This document shows positions 27,046 to 35,090 of a DNA stretch of 64,000 nucleotides, one piece after another. Source of the DNA: JBGSQR01 sp964509295 (GTDB taxonomy: Bacteria > Desulfobacterota > Desulfuromonadia > Geobacterales > Pseudopelobacteraceae). Under the pieces are notes generated by a model. The model was not told the DNA's origin and did no database searches. It saw nothing but the letters and a program-made list of their open reading frames with translations. Made by a program: the position numbers and the translations under genes. Each line of letters begins with the position of its first letter. The stretch's first letter is position 1. The stretch is from the NCBI GenBank assembly GCA_964509295.1, contig CAZDWS010000001.1, positions 124,001 through 188,000 on the forward strand, given 5' to 3'.

Positions 27046-29295
27046 TTATTGAAACGTTACCGACATGCTATTAGGGCTATACGGGCTATCACCCGCAGCA
27101 TTACTGGCCTTTACAACCCAACCACTTGTGATGCCAACTTGAAGTGGAGTTGCAAGTGTTACTGAACATGTCCCGATTCCCAAAGGGCAACTTGCGGCTG
27201 CAGCAGTGACAGTAGTGAAGCCGTTATTATCTGTATATATTGTGTAGTTTGTCGCATTGGCAACAGCATTCCAAGTATAAGTTGGGGTTGCAGTTAATAC
27301 AGTACCACTAGGCCCAACCAAAGTTGGTGCAGAAGGTGGCGCCCCAAGTGTAACTGACATACTATTAGAGCTATATGGACCATCACCAGAAGCGTTACTT
27401 GCCTTTACAACCCAACCACTTCTGACCCCAACTTGGAGAGGAGTTGCAAGTGTCACTGAACATGTCCCGATTCCCGAAGGGCAACCGGCGGCGGCAGCAG
27501 TGACAGAGGTAAAGCCGTTATTATCTGTATAGATTGTGTAGTTTGTCGCATTGGCAACAGCATTCCAAGTATAAGTTGGAGTGGTAGTTACCACAATGCC
27601 ATTTGGCCCAACCAGTGTCGGTGCTACTGGCAGTGCCTCTATCACCGTGACTGTCACTGTCGCAACATTGGATGTTAATGGAGTTGAAGCATTATCTTTC
27701 ACAGTGTAGTTGAAGGCATAATACCCTGTAGTTGTTGGTGCAGTGTAGGTAACCGTACCGTCAGGGTTAGCAGCAGCTAAACCGCCAGTTGCTGCATTTA
27801 CAGAGATCGACGTCGGGTTGATAGTGCTGGTCGCAGAGGTGTCGTTGGAAAGAACGTCAATAACAGCCGTTGTACCTGCTGGGATTGTTGCAATATCGAA
27901 GTTGGCCACAACGGAAGCGGGTACCGGAATGCCTACGCTTACTTGGGCAGTTGCAGACCCGAGTTTGGCAGATTTAACCGTTACATTTAATGAGGGGATA
28001 TTGTAAGTGTTCGCGCCAATAGGCTTAGGTAATGCAACTGTAAGTTGCCCATTTACAAGCGTTCCTAATAGTACTTCTGTACCTGCGATGTAAGCTTTAA
28101 GCTCAGGAGGATTAACTAAGTCAGAAGAAGAAGCAACTATTGAAACATTACCAGTCAGTGGATTATATGTAGCACTGGAAATAATAACATCATCCACCAG
28201 AGGAACATTACTTATGATTGTTTGCGGTGTATCTGCCGTATTCGTCATTGTGACCGTAGCTGGTAAAGAACCAGGGGGCGCAAACAAACCGCTGGCAGCA
28301 AAGAACTTGCCATCAGCCGGGCTATTTGTTGCAAGAATTTGTGTTGGAATACCCACGCCGCTTAACTGCAATGCAGATGGTGCATTGGTCAAAGCAAAGT
28401 TTAACGGAAATGCTAATGCTCCATTAACCTGATTAGACATTGCCTGAGTAGTTGCGAATGAATTTACTTGCATCCCTCTGTTATCAAGGGTGTAGGTTGC
28501 CTTATCAACAACCAAAAGTGTCGGGATTGGATCTGCATAGAGTTTACCCGTTACTGAAAACTGATTGGTTTCAACAGTAGCAAAGCCGGCAGGCCCCTCT
28601 ATACGGAAGATGTTATTGGGGGTGCCCACTAAAGGACGTGGTGTATTGTCACCGAGGAAGGATCCGGCGGCAGTTACAAACGGCGCACCCTGACTATAAC
28701 CGTAGGGGCCGACATTGCCAGTGAGTATGCCGGCAAATTCGCCATCTGGCCTTAACCCGATATCCTCTGTAGCATTGATGACTCTGCGGCCATTGTTAGC
28801 AGTGATTGTTGCCTGGTCAACGGTAAAAAAATACTGTTTCCAAGGTGTGGTGACGGTATAATTTCCTGCTATGGTGCTGTCTATCCTGATTCTGACCCTG
28901 GAGAAACCTACCTGATCATAAGTGCCGTTGCCATTATCAGCGAAGTTCATCTCGACACCGGCGAACAGCAATTGATCACCTATTGTTGCAGTAGCCGAAT
29001 AGTAAAAAAGCTCATCCGGAATGTTGGGAAATGCGAGCGGCTGAGCCAAATTCGGTCTATCAACTGCTGCAAACAGACATCCCGGAACCTCTTCCAGACA
29101 CAATTGAAGCGGTACGCGGTTGGTATCGCGGAACCATAGTGGAAAACCAGCCTGAATATTAGGTGGAGTGCTACCAACCACTTCAGGTACAACTGGTCCA
29201 AAGTCCAGCAACGCTGCTTGAACCGTACCTGCCAGCATCGACATTGCCATCAATGCTGAAAGAAATATGCTACTTATTCTCTTCATTTTCATCAT
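27046..29295 (-). CDS. Exported protein with Ig-like domain and two C-terminal repeat modules
   Basis: A 749-residue protein with an AGGAGG ribosome site six bases before the ATG at 29295 and a clear signal peptide (residues 1-27, cut after VQA). Residues 28-260 form a domain I do not recognise (start LDFGPVVPEV, then GFPLWFRDTN and two spaced cysteines). About 460-556 is a cadherin/Ig-like module. Residues 557-749 hold two ~95-residue modules starting APTLVGP and ending NSMSVT. The same modules occur three times in the multicopper oxidase encoded upstream. A sigma-54-type promoter lies ahead of the gene. Probably on the cell surface. Confidence 0.82.
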   Translation of the reverse strand: MMKMKRISSIFLSALMAMSMLAGTVQAALLDFGPVVPEVVGSTPPNIQAGFPLWFRDTNRVPLQLCLEEVPGCLFAAVDRPNLAQPLAFPNIPDELFYYSATATIGDQLLFAGVEMNFADNGNGTYDQVGFSRVRIRIDSTIAGNYTVTTPWKQYFFTVDQATITANNGRRVINATEDIGLRPDGEFAGILTGNVGPYGYSQGAPFVTAAGSFLGDNTPRPLVGTPNNIFRIEGPAGFATVETNQFSVTGKLYADPIPTLLVVDKATYTLDNRGMQVNSFATTQAMSNQVNGALAFPLNFALTNAPSALQLSGVGIPTQILATNSPADGKFFAASGLFAPPGSLPATVTMTNTADTPQTIISNVPLVDDVIISSATYNPLTGNVSIVASSSDLVNPPELKAYIAGTEVLLGTLVNGQLTVALPKPIGANTYNIPSLNVTVKSAKLGSATAQVSVGIPVPASVVANFDIATIPAGTTAVIDVLSNDTSATSTINPTSISVNAATGGLAAANPDGTVTYTAPTTTGYYAFNYTVKDNASTPLTSNVATVTVTVIEALPVAPTLVGPNGIVVTTTPTYTWNAVANATNYTIYTDNNGFTSVTAAAAGCPSGIGTCSVTLATPLQVGVRSGWVVKASNASGDGPYSSNSMSVTLGAPPSAPTLVGPSGTVLTATPTYTWNAVANATNYTIYTDNNGFTTVTAAAASCPLGIGTCSVTLATPLQVGITSGWVVKASNAAGDSPYSPNSMSVTFQ
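27049..27627 (-). repeat. Two tandem ~95-residue modules (coding repeat)
   Basis: Two tandem copies encode APTLVGP..PTYTWNAV-ATNYTIYTDNNGFT..CP-G-GTCSVTL-TPLQVG..GWVVKASNA-G..NSMSVT. The DNA is also very similar between the copies and to the three copies at 29789-30658, suggesting duplication and possibly gene conversion. The fold is likely fibronectin-type-III-like with a conserved cysteine pair. Confidence 0.8.
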
Positions 29296-29381
29296 ATTAT
29301 TCCTCCTTTTTATGTTCCCTTAGAAAATCTGTTCTTAGGGAGCTTTACATTATTTTATGCTACCATTTTATTTAGTAGTTA

Positions 29382-29399
29382 TAGCAGATTGCGTGCCAA
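29382..29399 (-). promoter_or_regulatory. Candidate sigma-54 promoter
   Basis: On the minus strand the sequence reads TTGGCACGCAATCTGCTA: the GG of TGGCACG and the GC of CTGC are ten bases apart, the strict -24/-12 spacing, with only one mismatch to TGGCACG-N4-TTGC. It lies about 90 bases ahead of the ATG at 29295. A copy matching at 16 of 18 positions stands ahead of the oxidase operon at 34854-34871. Confidence 0.72.
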
Positions 29400-29708
29400 C
29401 AAAAACGATCGGAATTGTCCCTTTAATTACAGCTAGTTGCTCGTGATAACTTGCACATGAGTTTTTTAAACTTAATTGATACAATTTACAAATCTGTCTA
29501 ACTCTTTGTTATTATTTATGTATTTTAATTTGCTCCGCAGTGTGTTTTTTGTACCTGCCAAAATGATTGCATACCGTAGTTTCATCACACCCTTGCCATC
29601 CGGCTCCACCATCAGGGTCCGAAGAGGACTTGTACCTCCAAGTCTCTAGTCAAACACCATAACTGACTGGATGGCACTCATGCGCCACGCGCGATGCCTG
29701 GCGCACAT
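29400..29708 (-). other. Gene-free spacer with a possible gene remnant
   Basis: On the minus strand an open stretch begins near 29700, is broken by one in-frame TAG after MSAIQSVMVFD, and continues as RLGGTSPLRTLMVEPDGKGV to a stop at 29472. The part from ATG 29612 gives 46 codons. It looks like the remains of a gene, but I cannot name it. An inverted repeat TGCGCCA/TGGCGCA (29681-29687, 29699-29705) is at its beginning. No other gene is seen in this interval. Confidence 0.4.
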
Positions 29709-29738
29709 AAAAAAACCTCTGGCGATTTCTGCCAGAGG
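29709..29738 (-). terminator. Rho-independent terminator of the multicopper oxidase operon
   Basis: A perfect 8-base stem (CCTCTGGC at 29716-29723, GCCAGAGG at 29731-29738) with a 7-base loop, followed on the minus strand by seven T residues. It lies about 50 bases beyond the stop codon of the oxidase gene. Confidence 0.88.
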
Positions 29739-29785
29739 CTATATTAGTGTTTGATACAACAGTGTATAGTTAGTATTTTTTCAGA

Positions 29786-32700
29786 TTACTGACGCGTAAC
29801 AGACATGCTATTAGGACTCCACTGGCTTACGCCTGCAGCATTACTAGCCTTTACGACCCAACCACTTGTGATGCCAACTTGAAGTGGGGTAGCAAGACTA
29901 ATCGAACATGTACCTGTTCCCAACGGGCAACCGGCTGCGGCTGCTGTGAATGTAGTAAAACCGCTGTTATCAGTATAAATAGTGTAATCTGTTGCGCTGG
30001 CGACAGCATTCCAAACATAGGTTGGATTTGCAGTTAATACTATACCATTAGGTCCAACCAATGTTGGTGCAGCAGGGGAAACTCCAAACGTTACCGACAT
30101 ACTATTGGTACTCCATGGGCTTACGCCAATAGCGTTACTTGCATTTACGACCCAACCACTTCTTATGTTAATTTGAAGTGGAGCCGGCAAAGTAACCGAA
30201 CATGTTCCTGTTCCTAACGGACACCCGGCTGCGATAGCAGTGAATGTTGTAAATCCATTATTATCAGTATAAATTGTATAGTTTGTAGCACCGGAAACAG
30301 CATTCCAGGTATAAGTTGGAGTAGCTGACAACACAACTCCATTTGGCCCGACCAAAGTTGGTGCCTGTGGGCTAATCGCCGTAACTGACATGCTATTAAG
30401 CGCCCATGGTCCTAAGCCCGCAACATTACTTGCCCGAACTGTCCAACCACTACTGATTCCTACCTGAAGAGGAGTTAACAGGGCTGCAGAACATATCCCC
30501 GTCCCACCTGGGCAGCCAACTGCTGCCGCAGTGAACGTAGTGAAACCATTGTTATCTGTGTATATTATATAGTTTGTTGCACCGGAAACAGCATTCCAAG
30601 TATAGGTTGGAGTGACCGTTGCCACATTACCATTTGGACCAATTAAAGTTGGAGCTGCAGTTAAAGGAATAGCATTAACCGTCACCCCAACCCCACCAGA
30701 AACCACAGCAGCACCAGCACTATGATTAACCCTTGCTGTAAGCGTATGTGCACCTACTGTTGCACCTGTCCAAACATAACTGAACGGAGTTGTTGTAGCT
30801 GAACCAAGCAGTGTTGCACCATCATAAAAATCAACACTGTTAAGTGTCACGCCATTTGGTACTGTTGCTGTTGCATTGATGGTGATTGTATCACCAACGT
30901 TGTAAACAGCATTATTTACCGGTGCAGTAATTGAAACCGTAGGAGTCAGAGTTGCTCCGGAGGTTGCATTATCTATGGCGGTATTTGCCGAGTTACCAGC
31001 GGCGTTGAACGCAAACATACGATATCTGTAGGTTGTGTTCGGGTTAATAGCGAAGTCGCGATAGCTGGTTGAGTTAGCTATTGCGGTATCAATTGTTGTG
31101 AAGTTTGTACAACCTCCACCGGTACAACGCTGAATCTTGAACCCTACCTCGTTTGCGATATTGCCCATTGAGGATGCTGCCGGTGTAGGATCGGTCCAGG
31201 TCAGGTTGTTGCTGTTGTTCGCATAGGATGCGTTAAAATTCGTCGGCGCTGAAGGTATGTTATTAACTACGTTCAGTACGATCGGACGCATCATGTCCAT
31301 CTCTTCGTGGCTGAGAATGTGGCAGTGCCATACGTATTCCCACTTGAAGTCATACAGGATGTTAGTAACAGGAGTCGGTCTGGCCTGTCCGGTTTTCCAG
31401 TCAACGCTGTTGAAGCCCATTGCGGAGTCAATCGGGATGGCGGGGTTCAATGGACGCAGACTGTTGGTGATACCGAATGGAAGTCCAGGTGCACGCGGAC
31501 GTACGGCTACGATTGTATCCATCAGCGGGCTGATTTTGATGGTATCTTTCCAACCCAGTTCGTTCGGTTCAGGTAATGCTATCTGCCCATCCCAGCCGAC
31601 GCGGTTAACTAACTGGACGTCAAAGATATGGAAGTGGATCGGGTGCGTATCAACACCGTTGTGTGAAATCTTCCAGATCTGTGTGCCGTCACCCAGGTTA
31701 GTTGTGAAATTCAGATTTGCTCCATCAAAGAGGAAATCATCATTTTTAGGTGTTCCTAAAACCTGAACATTTACTGTTGTGGAGTTGTTGATGGTTTCTG
31801 TTGGAATATCAGAGAAACCGTACAGGATCAGCAGTGCATTCAGTGTTGTCGGATTAGGCAGCTGCATGGCCAGGTTACCGCTCATACGACCGTAGACCGG
31901 GTCGAATGATGCGCCCATTTCATCATGAATACCTTTTGGATGCTGCGGAGCTGTTACAGCCTCACCAGCAAGGGTCACGAACTTGAGGTACTGATCATTA
32001 ATCTGTGAAATACCTTCCCAGGGATAGTTCGGTGGGAAATACTTACCTGGATAGGCGGTTGAATAAGCCTGCTGACCAACAATAATCGGATCCTGTGAAC
32101 GCTCGAAAAGTGTTTTTGCCGGAGCAGGATTGATTGCTGTCGGAACAGCTGTAACTGTAAACTCTCTTTCCAGATTAGTCTGGTTAAAGGTGTATGCCGG
32201 ATCTGTTCCTACTGCAGGGCGAACTACAACCTGCATAACAGTACGTGTATTCGGAGCAAATCCCGGTAGAGGACCTGTACCGCCTACCCAGGTACCGCTA
32301 GGAATATCATAGGTACCGCCAGTGCCGTAACCGCCGGAATCACGCATATCCGGTGCATTGGTGAAATAGTCATAACCTGGAACCCTGGCTGGCCAGGCTG
32401 CCGGTGCGTCATTATAAAGAATCAGGGTTTTACCTGCATAAGCGCTGAAGTCAACAATAACATCGGCACGTTCCGCAGGTCCGAGAGCCAGACCGGTTTT
32501 ATCAACTACGCCGACCCAGAAGGCGGTCGGGTCAGTAATGTATGTTACAGGTTGTGGTGTCCTGACAACTGGTGCAGGCAGGAATCCGCCTTCTGTAGCG
32601 ATCTGCAGGAAGTTCGGTCCAAGATTTGGACAGTTTATTCCACCTACAGCACAGGCACCCGGATCGGGTACGCCACCGTCACGACCATCCACCGGCCAGT

Positions 32701-34456
32701 CAGCCGGCCAGTTATTTGCCGCAGCAAGTGCTGCTGATGCGGGAACCATTTTAACTTCGGTCAGGTTTGATGCACGACGTCCGTCAGCAGGAGCTGGAGT
32801 TGGGTCGGCAACATAGAACGAAAGATTCCAGAAACGGTCGCTTGCTCCATTCAGGATGCGGAAGCGATAGGCTCTTGGATCGACACTTAATGAAGGGAAA
32901 ACAGCGCCATTGACTACAACCGTATCCTGAAATGCTTCCATACCCATGGAGACATTCGGCGTACCAGGAATCTGCTCCGGCTGACCTGGGGTTGTGCATT
33001 GGGCAAATACGGCAGGGATAGGGCTGCTGCAATCGGCATCATAATACGGGTTGGCTTTCGGCCCTTTTTCTACAGCTGTTGCAGGGTAAAACCATGGTCC
33101 GTACATCCAGCGGCCAAACGGGTTGACACCGCCGAAACCGGCATTAGTATTCTGGGCCGGCATATAAACATGCGGCATCCAGAGGTCACCGGTAACAGGC
33201 GCCTTAACGCCGTTGCCATCAGCAGCACTGCTGCCCCAGTTCCAGAGAGGATCTGTCACTCGGATCTGAGGGACATTTGCCTGTCCTGTTACAGGATGGG
33301 TTACCGGTGTGGCATCAACAAAAGTCTTGTCCTGAATGATCAGAGGAATCTGATCAGCCGGAATCAAACCACGATCAACCAGGTCCTTTTCCCATTTATC
33401 GGTAATCAGGTAACCGGCTACCTCTCCAACATAAACATTCAGGCGTGTCGTACCAAAAGCATGATCATGGTAAAACATCATCCTGGCGCTCTGCTGGTTG
33501 GTGTAGTAGAAGGTCATGGAACCGTCGCCCGGATCCACCATGTCAGGTACATTCTGCGCACTGACACCCTTGATGAACGGTGTTATTTCTTCTACAGGGG
33601 TAATCCACTGGTGCGGTGTACCGTCACTGATCCATGGTGTACGTCCGCCATGCAGATGGATTGTGGCGCGGTTATGCGGGTACTTGGCACAGGTGTTTCC
33701 CTCAACAGTATTGTTGCAGGGTGTACCTATATCGCCACGGGCAGAAACAGAATTTGCCGCACCGGAACCGGCACCCATAACTGATTCATCAACCGGAATA
33801 AAAAGATCACCAGCTGGATTACCAGGTGTATTGGCAGGGAGCCTGTTGGTAAACTTGACACGAACCGGACGGTCGGCTTCTGCAATCAGCGTAGGTCCAA
33901 GGTAACGGGCAGGATCCGGAGTCAGGCCGGTCTGCAGCGTATCGGCTGCTGTACAGGCATGCTGGTCAGCACCGCACAGTCCCTGACTCGGCAAGGTACC
34001 GGCAGAAATGTTTGTGCCCTTATTGACCTGAACATAGCCGCGAAGCAGAGTACCGGTGGTGGTTCCGGTGGTCGGACCTGTTGTTGCAGGCAGATCAGGA
34101 TGGAAACGCTGCCTGAATTCCACCAGGTCTATTTCATAATAATCCGACCCTGGATAGGTAGTGATGTCAGGCTTGCCTAGCGGAATATACTGGCCAACGC
34201 TGTTTGCCTTACTGCTGCCCAGTCCGGGCAGGGTATCGACAAACTTCGGCAGCATGGGTGTGTTGGCCCAGTTGGCGGTTGTGTAATAATCCGGTGTACG
34301 GGTTGTTTCGCCAGGGGCGAGATAACCGGTAATCGGACTTGTCGGCGGCGTTGCCAGCGGTTCAGCAGCTGACGCCAACAACGGCATACCGGCAAGGCAG
34401 AGAGTGACCAATGCCGTTCCGAATCGCCGCATGTCAAACTTTTTTAGAGTTTTCAT
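29786..34456 (-). CDS. Very large secreted multicopper oxidase (MofA/OmpB-like) with C-terminal adhesion-type modules
   Basis: A 1556-residue protein with an AAGGAG site before the ATG at 34456 and a signal peptide (cut after LASA, residue 30). All four copper-site motifs are present: H267-L-H269, H330-D-H332, H938-P-I-H941-F-H943 and H1044-C-H1046-x3-H1050 with M1055 as possible axial ligand. After the oxidase part come a fibronectin-III-like domain (about 1068-1165), an Ig-like domain (about 1172-1262) and three ~95-residue modules (1267-1556). MofA-type oxidases are linked to Mn(II) oxidation, and Geobacter OmpB to Fe(III) oxide reduction. A metal-oxidising or extracellular electron role is therefore plausible but unproven. 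Confidence 0.9.
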   Translation of the reverse strand: MKTLKKFDMRRFGTALVTLCLAGMPLLASAAEPLATPPTSPITGYLAPGETTRTPDYYTTANWANTPMLPKFVDTLPGLGSSKANSVGQYIPLGKPDITTYPGSDYYEIDLVEFRQRFHPDLPATTGPTTGTTTGTLLRGYVQVNKGTNISAGTLPSQGLCGADQHACTAADTLQTGLTPDPARYLGPTLIAEADRPVRVKFTNRLPANTPGNPAGDLFIPVDESVMGAGSGAANSVSARGDIGTPCNNTVEGNTCAKYPHNRATIHLHGGRTPWISDGTPHQWITPVEEITPFIKGVSAQNVPDMVDPGDGSMTFYYTNQQSARMMFYHDHAFGTTRLNVYVGEVAGYLITDKWEKDLVDRGLIPADQIPLIIQDKTFVDATPVTHPVTGQANVPQIRVTDPLWNWGSSAADGNGVKAPVTGDLWMPHVYMPAQNTNAGFGGVNPFGRWMYGPWFYPATAVEKGPKANPYYDADCSSPIPAVFAQCTTPGQPEQIPGTPNVSMGMEAFQDTVVVNGAVFPSLSVDPRAYRFRILNGASDRFWNLSFYVADPTPAPADGRRASNLTEVKMVPASAALAAANNWPADWPVDGRDGGVPDPGACAVGGINCPNLGPNFLQIATEGGFLPAPVVRTPQPVTYITDPTAFWVGVVDKTGLALGPAERADVIVDFSAYAGKTLILYNDAPAAWPARVPGYDYFTNAPDMRDSGGYGTGGTYDIPSGTWVGGTGPLPGFAPNTRTVMQVVVRPAVGTDPAYTFNQTNLEREFTVTAVPTAINPAPAKTLFERSQDPIIVGQQAYSTAYPGKYFPPNYPWEGISQINDQYLKFVTLAGEAVTAPQHPKGIHDEMGASFDPVYGRMSGNLAMQLPNPTTLNALLILYGFSDIPTETINNSTTVNVQVLGTPKNDDFLFDGANLNFTTNLGDGTQIWKISHNGVDTHPIHFHIFDVQLVNRVGWDGQIALPEPNELGWKDTIKISPLMDTIVAVRPRAPGLPFGITNSLRPLNPAIPIDSAMGFNSVDWKTGQARPTPVTNILYDFKWEYVWHCHILSHEEMDMMRPIVLNVVNNIPSAPTNFNASYANNSNNLTWTDPTPAASSMGNIANEVGFKIQRCTGGGCTNFTTIDTAIANSTSYRDFAINPNTTYRYRMFAFNAAGNSANTAIDNATSGATLTPTVSITAPVNNAVYNVGDTITINATATVPNGVTLNSVDFYDGATLLGSATTTPFSYVWTGATVGAHTLTARVNHSAGAAVVSGGVGVTVNAIPLTAAPTLIGPNGNVATVTPTYTWNAVSGATNYIIYTDNNGFTTFTAAAVGCPGGTGICSAALLTPLQVGISSGWTVRASNVAGLGPWALNSMSVTAISPQAPTLVGPNGVVLSATPTYTWNAVSGATNYTIYTDNNGFTTFTAIAAGCPLGTGTCSVTLPAPLQINIRSGWVVNASNAIGVSPWSTNSMSVTFGVSPAAPTLVGPNGIVLTANPTYVWNAVASATDYTIYTDNSGFTTFTAAAAGCPLGTGTCSISLATPLQVGITSGWVVKASNAAGVSQWSPNSMSVTRQ
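29789..30658 (-). repeat. Three tandem ~95-residue modules (coding repeat)
   Basis: Three consecutive copies (starting at residues 1267, 1364 and 1462 of the oxidase) have the same core as the two copies in the exported protein encoded at 27046-29295. Each contains a conserved cysteine pair (GCP..G-C-) and the NSMSVT ending. Shared use in two exported proteins suggests a common docking or surface-retention module. Confidence 0.8.
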
Positions 34457-34475
34457 GTTGTCTCCTTATATTATT

Positions 34476-34757
34476 CTACTTATTTTCAGGGGTTATGGGA
34501 GCTACGCCTTTTGCGGCCTCAGCATCCTGTTTGGCCTTGTAAACTTTCAGCCTCTCTGCTTTGAGTGCCTCTACAGCAGCCTTCTTTTTTTCAGGTGTGA
34601 TGCGCTGCTCTTCCTGCTTGCGAACCATCTCCCTCTTGGCCGCCATCTCAGGCGTCATGGGAGCAGGCTGGGCAGCAAAAGCAAAGCTGACTGACAACAA
34701 CATTACTGCTGTAATCAGTCCTACAAAAACTTGTGTGACCGATTTCCGATTCTTCAT
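34476..34757 (-). CDS. Small exported charged protein upstream of the multicopper oxidase
   Basis: A 93-residue protein with a signal peptide (cut after FAFA, about residue 28) and a very charged, proline-containing mature part of about 65 residues (TPEMAAKREMVRKQEEQR..) rich in K, E and A, probably helical. AGGAG stands before the ATG at 34757. It ends only 19 bases before the oxidase start, so both are expected on one transcript from the sigma-54-type element at 34854-34871. I do not recognise the family. A chaperone-like or metal-binding periplasmic partner is possible, but there are no cysteines or histidines for copper binding. Confidence 0.72.
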   Translation of the reverse strand: MKNRKSVTQVFVGLITAVMLLSVSFAFAAQPAPMTPEMAAKREMVRKQEEQRITPEKKKAAVEALKAERLKVYKAKQDAEAAKGVAPITPENK

Positions 34758-34853
34758 TTTGTTCTCCTTTCGCGATTTTGCTAATTAATCATGTTTTAGG
34801 CTATCGGATTGCGGCAACAATCTTACGAACGATTGTTGAGTATTTATATAGTG

Positions 34854-34871
34854 TAGCAGATAGCATGCCAA
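34854..34871 (-). promoter_or_regulatory. Candidate sigma-54 promoter of the oxidase operon
   Basis: The minus strand reads TTGGCATGCTATCTGCTA, with GG and GC ten bases apart as in -24/-12 promoters. It is about 97 bases ahead of the small exported protein gene and nearly identical to the element at 29382-29399. Repeats of TTTTGTCTCAAG lie about 70-125 bases further upstream, where an enhancer-binding activator would bind. Confidence 0.72.
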
Positions 34872-34940
34872 GCCTGGTAGTTGGGATAAGTATTTGATAT
34901 TACTGTGGTGAGATTTTGGGAGGGTGCTACTGAGTCTCGG

Positions 34941-34978
34941 TTTTGTCTCAAGTTGAGATTTTTGTCTCAAGACAAAAA
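34941..34978. promoter_or_regulatory. TTGTCTCAA repeat cluster, candidate activator-binding sites
   Basis: TTTTGTCTCAAG occurs twice in direct orientation (34941-34952 and 34960-34971, 19 bases apart, about two helical turns). The first is followed by an inverted half TTGAGA, and the second is part of a palindrome with 9-base arms (TTTTTGTCT / AGACAAAAA, 34959-34978). The cluster is upstream of the sigma-54-type promoter of the oxidase operon. The same motif is repeated at 38340-38382. Its right edge overlaps the U-tract of the neighbouring terminator. Confidence 0.55.
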
Positions 34979-35010
34979 GACCTCCGAGGTTTCGAAAACC
35001 TCGGAGGTCT
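34974..35010 (-). terminator. Terminator of the cytochrome/binding-protein gene
   Basis: A perfect 15-base stem (AGACCTCCGAGGTTT at 34978-34992, AAACCTCGGAGGTCT at 34996-35010) with a 3-base loop, followed on the minus strand by TTTTT. It lies about 80 bases after the stop of the gene ending at 35091. Confidence 0.9.
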
Positions 35011-35090
35011 AAAAATGCTACTGTCAATCCCATCTCCCGCATAAAGAGGAGATTGTTTTAATGCCCATGGAGGCAGGTTGGCTCAAAACA

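Larger units (their letters stand above)
34758..35090. other. Intergenic regulatory region
   Basis: This 333-base stretch has no gene. It holds the sigma-54-type promoter, the TTGTCTCAA cluster and the terminator listed separately. The 35011-35090 part shows nothing beyond the end of the neighbouring transcript. Confidence 0.6.

Noticed and set aside
32999..33784. 261-codon open frame on the + strand
   Set aside because: Lies entirely opposite the multicopper oxidase gene, whose reading frame has intact copper motifs; the frame has no recognisable family and is a by-product of codon use on the other strand.
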